Shown here: positions 42,447 through 49,174 of the stretch, piece after piece
Layout: each line of letters opens with the position of its first letter
Position numbering within the stretch: the first letter of the stretch is position 1
Assembly: GCA_964450865.1 (NCBI GenBank)
Contig: CAYVHB010000022.1
Span: 1 to 50,204 of the forward strand
Origin: CAYVHB01 sp964450865
Lineage (GTDB): Bacteria > Bacillota > Clostridia > Saccharofermentanales > UBA5734
Length of the DNA: 50,204 nucleotides
Reading direction: 5' to 3'
Position numbers and translations under genes: made by a program
Notes under the pieces: generated by a model
Databases searched by the model: none
What the model was told of the DNA's origin: nothing
The model's input: the letters and a program-made list of their open reading frames with translations, nothing else

Positions 42447-43289
42447 TTGTTGCACGCATTTTCCAGAACTGAACGATTGCTGGGGCCACAAGCCCTGGCG
42501 AAACTGGCGGACAGCCGGGTGGCTGTTTTTGGTATCGGTGGCGTTGGCACCTTCGCTGTCGAGGGGCTGGCCCGCTCCGGGGTCCGGAAATTTCTCCTCG
42601 TCGATGACGACCTCGTCTGCCTGACCAATATCAATCGCCAGATCCACGCCACCTATGAAACGATTGGCCGCGTCAAGGTCGAGGTCATGCGCGAGCGGAT
42701 CCTAACGATCAATCCGCAGGCCGAAGTCAGTACCTTCCAGAAGTTCTACGTTGCCGATGAAACAACAATTCGCCATAGAAAACAGCCCGGCCAGGTCCTG
42801 TTGCCGCTGCCACAGGCGCTGACCTGGTCCGACATCCTGGCTTACCACCTGACGGAAGGCCAGCACATTGACTACATCGTGGATGCCATCGACACCATAA
42901 CGGCCAAGCTGGACCTGGTTGTCCAGGCCAGCGGGGCCGGCATACCCATTATCAGCTGTATGGGTGCCGGCAATAAGCTTGATCCGACCCGGCTGGAAGT
43001 CGCCGATATCTATACCACGTCAGTCTGTCCGCTGGCCCGTGTCATGCGCCAGGAATTGCGCAAGCGAAATGTCCATTCCCTGAAAGTCGTCTATTCGAGG
43101 GAAGAACCGGTGCCAGTCGTGGCGACAGAAGGTACCATCTGTCATCTGCATGACGTCTGTCCCAAGGGAACAAGCCGGACCTGCACGATCCGTCATTTCG
43201 TCCCCGGCAGTGTCGCTTTTGTCCCTTCCGTCGCCGGCCTGATCATCGCCGGCGAGGTGGTCAAGGATTTGTGCGGTATTACCCCCTGA
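42447..43289 (+). CDS. tcdA: tRNA threonylcarbamoyladenosine dehydratase
   Basis: A 280-residue ThiF/E1-like enzyme of the TcdA (CsdL/YgdL) group, which uses ATP to cyclise the t6A37 modification in tRNA to ct6A. N-terminal SRTERLLG, GIGGVG (29-34), the NINRQ motif (61-65) after the acidic DDD, and VDAID; Cys-rich CPKGTSRTCT near the C-terminus. About 25 residues around 105-135 look like an insert (QPGQVLLPLPQALTWSD). Start: TTG at 42447 (or 42450) with GAGGAAG upstream. Not functionally tied to neighbours; its position between two anchored surface-type proteins is probably chance. Confidence 0.88.
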   Translation: MLHAFSRTERLLGPQALAKLADSRVAVFGIGGVGTFAVEGLARSGVRKFLLVDDDLVCLTNINRQIHATYETIGRVKVEVMRERILTINPQAEVSTFQKFYVADETTIRHRKQPGQVLLPLPQALTWSDILAYHLTEGQHIDYIVDAIDTITAKLDLVVQASGAGIPIISCMGAGNKLDPTRLEVADIYTTSVCPLARVMRQELRKRNVHSLKVVYSREEPVPVVATEGTICHLHDVCPKGTSRTCTIRHFVPGSVAFVPSVAGLIIAGEVVKDLCGITP

Positions 43290-43419
43290 TCCCGCTTCCC
43301 GGAACATAAACGGGAAAAGCCCATAACGGTTACAATGGATCACAAAATGAGCCGGAATAATTCAGAACAAAAACAGGCGCGCCGGATAATGCGTGCCGCA
43401 CCACTATGAGGGGGCTGAT

Positions 43420-44274
43420 TTGAGCATGTGGCATCGAGCGTTCTGGCCGGTCAAGCTGCTGGTCGTGGGCAGCAGTATCTGGGCCGTCACCGGCGCTGTT
43501 TTGATGTTGGCCTTTCAATCCACAACCCTGGATAATCTCGCCAATTATATTTTTGCGATAACAGCCATGCTTGTCGCGATCCTGACTATGTCCCGGACTA
43601 TCCAGACTGGCAATCGTTCGACGCAGCTTTATGGAGCCCTTGGCCTGGCCTGCCTGGGACTTGGCAACCTCTACCAGCTTGTGTTACACCTGACCGGTCT
43701 CGCGCTCTTTTATTTAAACGTCGGCCATTTCAGCCAGATGTGCTGCTATTTGTTTTTTCTGGCAGCCCTGACCAGCCTGCAACGTCAATCAACGACCCTG
43801 CTGCGCTGGCAGAATCGCATCCTGAATCTGACCGCGGCAATGGCTACCCTGCTCAGTGCCTATGCCGTGATCACCAATAATGAAAATGCCATGCGGCTGG
43901 CCAGCACCCTGCTGGACACGGCCGGCCTGATTGCAGCGATCAGTCTGCTGCATGAGCAATCACGCAACCGCTATGGCCTGGTCATGCTGCTGTTATTTGC
44001 CCTTGATGCGACGAATAAATATCTGGTCTGGCAGCCGTCCCAGGTCGTTATCTTCGCTGCTTCACCCTTGCTTTATGTGCTGATGGCCCTGACCTTGCTG
44101 GATCTGGAGCACGCCGGGACTGCTGCATCCGGTGACGATGGATCCGGTAGCGGCCCGTCCGGAACCGCTGCATCCGGTAACGATGGATCCGGTAGCGGCC
44201 CGTCCGCGTCCAGCGGATTCAACCCGGGCAGCATGGCCAGATGTCCGCTGAAAGCAGGTGCCGGGCGTGGTTAG
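43420..44274 (+). CDS. Multi-pass membrane protein with repeat tail
   Basis: About 284 residues with seven or eight predicted membrane segments (about 10-230) and a C-terminal Gly/Ser/Asp tail containing a 15-residue unit (GTAASG-D/N-DGSGSGPS) present twice. I do not recognise the family. The start is either TTG 43420 (GAGGGGG five bases upstream, chosen) or ATG 43426. It overlaps the PrsW-family gene by 17 bases, so the two are probably translated together and may act together. The segment arrangement resembles the sensor half of some signalling proteins, but no output domain is present. Confidence 0.6.
   Translation: MSMWHRAFWPVKLLVVGSSIWAVTGAVLMLAFQSTTLDNLANYIFAITAMLVAILTMSRTIQTGNRSTQLYGALGLACLGLGNLYQLVLHLTGLALFYLNVGHFSQMCCYLFFLAALTSLQRQSTTLLRWQNRILNLTAAMATLLSAYAVITNNENAMRLASTLLDTAGLIAAISLLHEQSRNRYGLVMLLLFALDATNKYLVWQPSQVVIFAASPLLYVLMALTLLDLEHAGTAASGDDGSGSGPSGTAASGNDGSGSGPSASSGFNPGSMARCPLKAGAGRG
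44116..44205 (+). repeat. Tandem 45-bp repeat inside a gene
   Basis: Two consecutive 45-base copies, 44116-44160 and 44161-44205, nearly identical, encoding two 15-residue Gly/Ser-rich units in the tail of the membrane protein. Confidence 0.85.
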
Positions 44275-45004
44275 TGAAGTCTGGGTCAATCTGATTAAAC
44301 TGCTGCAATCGCATATTCCCGGTTTTGTCCTGGCGGTCCTCATTCCTGTCCTGTTTTTACTCTTCATGATCAAGGACGAAAACGCCCGCAGGGTTCTCGG
44401 TTATTTCAGCTGGGGTGTATTCTCGGTCTTTTTTGCCTTCATGATCAACTCGTACTTCCAGGACTCGGTCATCCAGGCCAGCCGCCTGTCGCAAGATATT
44501 GCGCCGATTGTTGAAGAAACATTGAAAGCCTTGCCCCTGCTGCTTTTCCTGATCCGGCCGCCAGAACGCCGTTCCCTCATTCTATACTGTGCGATGGCCA
44601 GCGGAATTGGCTTTTCGATTCAGGAGACGCTCTATTACTTCGTCAGCCAGGCAAGCAACCGGCCTGATTGGCTGCGCTGGCTGCCGGTCCTGGTGCGCAC
44701 GATGACAACCTGCCTGATGCATGGCATGAATACTGCCGTGATTGGCTTTGGCCTGATGATTACCCTCGAACATAAACAGTTGCGGATTCCCATGCTGTCC
44801 GGCCTGCTGGCCCTGGCTGCTGTCATCCATTCCCTGTATAACGTCCTGATCAATACCCGCCTGGCCATACTCGCCCTGCTGATGCCAGCGATCCTGTACT
44901 TTCTGGGCCTGTTGCTGACAGCTGAGCCAGAACCTGCTTCCCAGCTGATCCCAGAATCACCACCAGCAAATCCTGCACCTGATCAAAGCTCATCATCGTC
45001 ATAA
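44258..45004 (+). CDS. PrsW-family intramembrane protease
   Basis: A 248-residue membrane protein with about seven segments and the PrsW/CAAX-like motif set: EETLK (Glu86, Glu87, Lys90), GFSIQETLYY (Glu123), HGMNTAVIG (His155) and HSLYN (His191). In Bacillus subtilis PrsW makes the first cut in anti-sigma factor RsiW. No anti-sigma or sigma gene is visible here, so another membrane substrate is expected. The C-terminal Ser/Pro tail runs into a TCATCATCG-rich repeat. Start is a GTG at 44258 or 44267, overlapping the upstream gene. Confidence 0.8.
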   Translation: MPGVVSEVWVNLIKLLQSHIPGFVLAVLIPVLFLLFMIKDENARRVLGYFSWGVFSVFFAFMINSYFQDSVIQASRLSQDIAPIVEETLKALPLLLFLIRPPERRSLILYCAMASGIGFSIQETLYYFVSQASNRPDWLRWLPVLVRTMTTCLMHGMNTAVIGFGLMITLEHKQLRIPMLSGLLALAAVIHSLYNVLINTRLAILALLMPAILYFLGLLLTAEPEPASQLIPESPPANPAPDQSSSSS

Positions 45005-45085
45005 ACTCGTCATCATCATCGTCAACTTCAGCGCATCCTCGTCATTGTCATCGAAATTACAATTGCAACCATCGACATTGAGATT
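44989..45085 (+). repeat. Imperfect trinucleotide (TCA/TCG) repeat tract
   Basis: TCATCATCGTC-type triplets run across the stop codon of the PrsW-family gene into the intergenic region. They encode its Ser-rich end and look like slippage-prone low-complexity DNA. Confidence 0.6.
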
Positions 45086-45152
45086 GTTGTCATCATGAAA
45101 AAATCATGATCAAAGCTTGACAATCGTCACCATGAAAGACAGGAGCATGCAC

Positions 45153-46118
45153 ATGGGCACTGAAAAAAATGAATCCAGTACCACCCGTCCAGCTTCAGCC
45201 CCGGCCACGCCGGTAACCCCTTCCATTAACCCGGCTGCCTCGAATACCCCCATTAAACCGGCAGCCCCGGTCCGCCGGCTTCGCCTGTCCCGCCAGGTCC
45301 TGCTCGCTTTCAGTGCGGGGATGCTGGCCATGCTGATCCTGCTCGTCGGGATCATAGCTGCGGTTCAACCCTCCTTCCTGACCGGGACCGTTGCCTCATC
45401 CAGTTCAGTGATCCGCTATCGCCTGTTCCCGGCCCGCATGTTCATTCCAGATCTGTCGGCTGAAGGTTCACCTTACCTTGGTGAGGTGGGTATTTTCCCG
45501 AATACAGCCACCCTAGCCCAGCAGGGATACATGCTGGCCGAGGGCCAGAAGCTTAACATCAACACAAACCAGGCCCTTTTTTCACTCTTGACCAGCTACG
45601 GATATGACACAGTGAAAATGACATTCAATCTGCCGGATTATCATTCCCTGGCTGCACCAGCCAAGTATCGTTACTATGTCTCAATCAATGGCTTATTTCC
45701 GGTTCGTTCCGATACGGCAGCCCAGGCTGTCGTATCGGACCTGGCCTATGTTGCCGAGCCGGCGACCTATTTGCAGAACACATCCGACTATCAGGAAGGA
45801 CCGTTTCTTGGCGAAATCGTCCTGTTGCAGGCAGCGTCACCCAGCCTGGTTGCCAGCACCGCCTTGCCCTGTGAAGGGCAGACGATCAACGAACAAGATT
45901 ATCCGGCCCTGGCCTATGTGCTGTCCAGACTGGGCCTTGGGACAACGATTCCTGATCTGCGGGGTCAGTCACCGGTTGCCGGAGCGACGTTTTACATCAT
46001 ACATCAGGGAGTTTATGGCTTCTATGATATCCCGGCGGGCTATGTCCGCTGCGGCAACTGCAACAGCCTTGTACCGGATGCCAACTTCTGCGGTCAATGC
46101 GGATCCCGCTTGCGCTGA
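45153..46118 (+). CDS. Membrane-anchored tandem tail-collar protein with C-terminal zinc ribbon
   Basis: A 321-residue protein. Residues 1-40 are Pro/Ala/Thr-rich, followed by one membrane segment (about 50-70) in an anchor block shared with the protein at 39207. Two domains resemble the phage tail-collar/MdpB fold. The first (about 106-168) has YLGEVGIF, GYMLAEGQ, NQALFSLL..YG and NLPD. The second (about 217-285) has FLGEIVLL, ALPCEGQTI, YPALAYVL and IPDLRG. A zinc ribbon closes it (C-x2-C-x9-C-x2-C, Cys300 to Cys316). This combination is not one I know. If the N-terminus is inside, the collar domains and zinc ribbon are outside. AGGAG lies seven bases before ATG 45153; upstream TTG 45117 and ATG 45147 are less likely. 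Confidence 0.75.
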   Translation: MGTEKNESSTTRPASAPATPVTPSINPAASNTPIKPAAPVRRLRLSRQVLLAFSAGMLAMLILLVGIIAAVQPSFLTGTVASSSSVIRYRLFPARMFIPDLSAEGSPYLGEVGIFPNTATLAQQGYMLAEGQKLNINTNQALFSLLTSYGYDTVKMTFNLPDYHSLAAPAKYRYYVSINGLFPVRSDTAAQAVVSDLAYVAEPATYLQNTSDYQEGPFLGEIVLLQAASPSLVASTALPCEGQTINEQDYPALAYVLSRLGLGTTIPDLRGQSPVAGATFYIIHQGVYGFYDIPAGYVRCGNCNSLVPDANFCGQCGSRLR

Positions 46119-46170
46119 GCCGGCTGGGGCCGACCGCGATATTGGGCTTGATTATGGAACTGGATCCCGG

Positions 46171-47364
46171 TTATTCTTTATTGAACGCTTTGCTTAATTT
46201 CTGTTCACTGTAGTGCTGGTCCAGAATCATTTTGCATAATGCCGAGGCCTGCATATCCGCCGGGGCGCGTAACAGCCTGTAACTGACCGCAATGGTAAAA
46301 CCCGGGTGATTCTGCTGGTTGAATCGGGCGACATTGTCGCGCAGTGCTGTTGCGGCATACTCAAGGTCGGCAAAAGTCCCGACCTCCGCCACGATGCCGA
46401 ACAGCGTCCCGCCAATCCGGGCTATGAAATCCTGGTGCCGGAAGGTTTTGCGCAGTATATTAGCCAGATTTTCAACGACCCGGTTACCCATATCAATGCC
46501 ATCGTTCTCGTTGATTTGCTGTAAATCCTGGATTTCAACCACGATCCAGCCCAGCTGTTTCGGAAACTGGCCTGGCTGGCGCGATGCCCGGCCAGGTTGG
46601 CGAGCCCGACCCTGCTCCTGGCGCCGGAGATTGGCGCGGTTCAGGACGAAATTCAGATATTGCTCAAAATGATTGAGATTGGGCAGGCCGGTCAGCTCGT
46701 CGGAATTGACGCGGATACCCTGAATACCCAGGTAGATCATGAGAATCGACAAGGACAGGGCCAGCCAGAGCAGTGAAACCCCGTAAAAAACTGTCTGGAT
46801 GATGCCCGCGGCAATCATGGGAAAAGCAAAGAAAAACGCGGGGAAGAAGGCCTGGTCCCTGATCCGTTTCCGGTTGCGCACAACAATAAATATCGTCAGG
46901 ATCAGGAATATATAGCAGCTGATCGCCAGCAGGTAAAAGAATTGGCCCCTGCTATAGCGATTGGCCCCGTTGATTGTAAAGGTAAACGGTGTGAACAGGC
47001 TGATCACGCTGAAGATCAGATTCAGCAAAACAGGTACAGATGCAATGGCCAGAGAACGTCGCTGCAACCGTATCCGGGGCTGGATTAAATGCTGGATATA
47101 TAACATCCAGATAGCTCCGGGTACCGGATTCATGATATAAAAGATCAGGACAATCGAATGGATCAGGATCCGGTTGACAGGACCCGGTTGCCCCGTGAAA
47201 ATATTCAGGAGCATCTCAAATGTCAGCAACAGGGCATTACTGATGATCAGCCCATTAAACAGACGCTGATGAGGCCGGTAAATTCCGGCCTGCCTGTATA
47301 TATTCCAGCTGACAATCGCCAATATGGCCAGACCAGTCAGACTGTTCTGGATATAATAGAGCAT
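46171..47364 (-). CDS. Membrane GGDEF-like protein with broken signature
   Basis: A 397-residue protein with six or seven membrane segments (residues about 1-215) and a C-terminal GGDEF-fold domain beginning DELTGLPNLNHFEQYL. The signature is GGTLF instead of GG(D/E)EF, so diguanylate cyclase activity is unlikely; it may bind GTP or act as a sensor or scaffold. A basic Arg/Gln/Pro insert lies at about 255-275 in the domain. Start: GGGGGG eight bases before ATG 47364; the GTG at 47370 is too close. Divergent from the DUF2974 gene, with a palindrome between. Confidence 0.8.
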   Translation of the reverse strand: MLYYIQNSLTGLAILAIVSWNIYRQAGIYRPHQRLFNGLIISNALLLTFEMLLNIFTGQPGPVNRILIHSIVLIFYIMNPVPGAIWMLYIQHLIQPRIRLQRRSLAIASVPVLLNLIFSVISLFTPFTFTINGANRYSRGQFFYLLAISCYIFLILTIFIVVRNRKRIRDQAFFPAFFFAFPMIAAGIIQTVFYGVSLLWLALSLSILMIYLGIQGIRVNSDELTGLPNLNHFEQYLNFVLNRANLRRQEQGRARQPGRASRQPGQFPKQLGWIVVEIQDLQQINENDGIDMGNRVVENLANILRKTFRHQDFIARIGGTLFGIVAEVGTFADLEYAATALRDNVARFNQQNHPGFTIAVSYRLLRAPADMQASALCKMILDQHYSEQKLSKAFNKE

Positions 47365-47390
47365 TCGCACAGCCCCCCTGCCTGATTAAA

Positions 47391-47406
47391 ATGATACGTG
47401 TATCAT
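47391..47406. promoter_or_regulatory. Palindrome between divergent genes, possible operator
   Basis: ATGATAC and GTATCAT separated by GT, 27 bases upstream of the GGDEF-like start and within reach of promoters of both divergent genes. It resembles a dimeric repressor site; it shares the GATAC/GTATC elements with the inverted repeat at 9703 but in reversed order. Confidence 0.45.
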
Positions 47407-47605
47407 AACATAAATCATATTAAAATAGTAGAAGTGTCATGGGACGGCTCTATTTCGGGCAATCATCCTGGCAGCCCCGGGCAGTGGCTTCACCAGCAGG
47501 TCCGCAGCAGCCCGGCCAGCGGCACAAAGCAACCCCGGCAGCGGCTTCGCCTGCCGCCCCGAATATTTAATTTCTTACAGGCAATAGATAGAGGAGTGAA
47601 ATCAG

Positions 47606-49174
47606 ATGATCAATAACAAGAATGAGGTCTGGCATGCCAATATATTTGACTATCTTGACTGGCGCGGTGACCTGAGCTTTGCCGAAGCCCGCTTTACCCC
47701 GGTTGATGGCCTGATTCTGGCCCTGCTGTCATATATTGATTTTGATGACATTGTGCCGGAAGCACTGGATGCAGATCCGGTCACCCTTGAGGCGGCCGCA
47801 GCGGCTTTTATAGCGAGTGGTGCGGACAGGCGGATGATCGCCAGCCGTCTGTATAGCGTAGATAATTACGTCAAGCTGCTGGCCAGGCTGGCTGAGAGTG
47901 AGCGTTTTCGTCAGTTGCGCCTGACCGGCTATGCCAACAGTATCGACCCGGATGCGCAAAAGCAATTTGCCGCCCTCACTATTTTATGTGGTGATGTGGC
48001 TGTCAATATTCCTGAAAGCCCATCGGCAACAGCGGTCGAGCCTATTGCAGCCGTGACGGAACAACCGCGGGCGCGCAGTGCCGGCCAGTTCTTCAAAAAA
48101 CTGTTCGGCCTGTTCTCGGCCAAACCAGCTGCAGCAGGCGACACGGTCCCCCAGGCTGCCGGTCAGCCAGTTCCTCAGCCAGTCAGCCAATCAGCTGGCG
48201 AAACAATCCTGATTTCAGCCATCCCGCCGGATGATGAAGAGGATCCGGTGGGTGATACCTTTACTTTCATTTCATTTCGCGGTACGGATAATACACTGGT
48301 CGGCTGGAAGGAAGATTTCAACATGAGCTTCCTGACGGCTGTTCCTTCCCAGCTGGAGGCGGCTGCTTACTTGCAGCGTGTGGCAGACAGATACCTGGGC
48401 AACCTGTTGCTGGGCGGTCATTCCAAGGGTGGCAATCTGGCCGCATACGGGGCCGCATTTTGTGATTGTACCGGATTGGCAAATCCGGGCGAATTGCAGG
48501 ATATGGCAGCCGTGCAGACCCAGCCAGCATCAGCATCGTCCTCTCCAGTAACCCCGGCAACAGCTCCTGCTGTGCAGCCGCGGATTGTGCAGGTCTTCAA
48601 TTTTGACGGGCCGGGCTTTACACCCGGTCGTGTCCATGCACCGGGATACCAGAATATGGTCAGGCGGATCCGGACCTATCTGCCCCAATCATCGATTGTC
48701 GGCATGCTGATGGAGCACGAAGAAGCCTATACGGTCGTTAACAGCACCCAGACTGGCTTCAATCAGCATGATGCCTTTTCCTGGGACGTTCAAGCCCGCG
48801 GGTTCGTCAGCCTCGACAGTGTTGATGACAGCAGCAAGTTCGTTGACCGGACCATAACCGAATGGCTCAGGCAACTTGATGACACATCCCGTCGCCAATT
48901 TATCGACGCCTTCTATGAAATCCTGACCGCGACCGGCGCCCAGACCCTGGATGAACTGACTGCTGACTGGTTCAGAAGCGCCGGCCTGGTCGTCAGGTCC
49001 GTGCAGCAACTGGATCGCGATACCAAAAAACTGATGATGCGGGCCTTCGGTTTGCTTGTACAGGCAGCCCGGGCTAACATGCCAGATGTCAATCCGCTCA
49101 AACGCCTGGCCATTCCTTTCTGGCGATCAGAGGAAACCGACCTGGTATCACTTGATGAAAGCCTGGAAGAGTAG
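47606..49174 (+). CDS. DUF2974-type alpha/beta hydrolase
   Basis: A 522-residue protein of the DUF2974 (Mbeg1-like, lipase-related) family. ANIFDYLDWRGDLSF at the N-terminus is characteristic, then ISFRGTDNTLVGWKEDFNMSF and nucleophile Ser273 in GGHSKGGN. Two Ala/Pro/Gln-rich inserts at about 134-215 and 295-330 interrupt the usual sequence. Expected to be a cytosolic esterase or lipase; substrate unknown. GAGGAG precedes the ATG. Its 3' end overlaps the convergent MntH-like gene by 27 bases. Expression may be shared in control with the divergent GGDEF-like gene through the palindrome at 47391. Confidence 0.85.
   Translation: MINNKNEVWHANIFDYLDWRGDLSFAEARFTPVDGLILALLSYIDFDDIVPEALDADPVTLEAAAAAFIASGADRRMIASRLYSVDNYVKLLARLAESERFRQLRLTGYANSIDPDAQKQFAALTILCGDVAVNIPESPSATAVEPIAAVTEQPRARSAGQFFKKLFGLFSAKPAAAGDTVPQAAGQPVPQPVSQSAGETILISAIPPDDEEDPVGDTFTFISFRGTDNTLVGWKEDFNMSFLTAVPSQLEAAAYLQRVADRYLGNLLLGGHSKGGNLAAYGAAFCDCTGLANPGELQDMAAVQTQPASASSSPVTPATAPAVQPRIVQVFNFDGPGFTPGRVHAPGYQNMVRRIRTYLPQSSIVGMLMEHEEAYTVVNSTQTGFNQHDAFSWDVQARGFVSLDSVDDSSKFVDRTITEWLRQLDDTSRRQFIDAFYEILTATGAQTLDELTADWFRSAGLVVRSVQQLDRDTKKLMMRAFGLLVQAARANMPDVNPLKRLAIPFWRSEETDLVSLDESLEE

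Noticed and set aside
45153..46118. Prophage tail gene
   Set aside because: The tail-collar domains are attached to a membrane anchor and zinc ribbon, and no capsid, terminase, tail or integrase gene is nearby.
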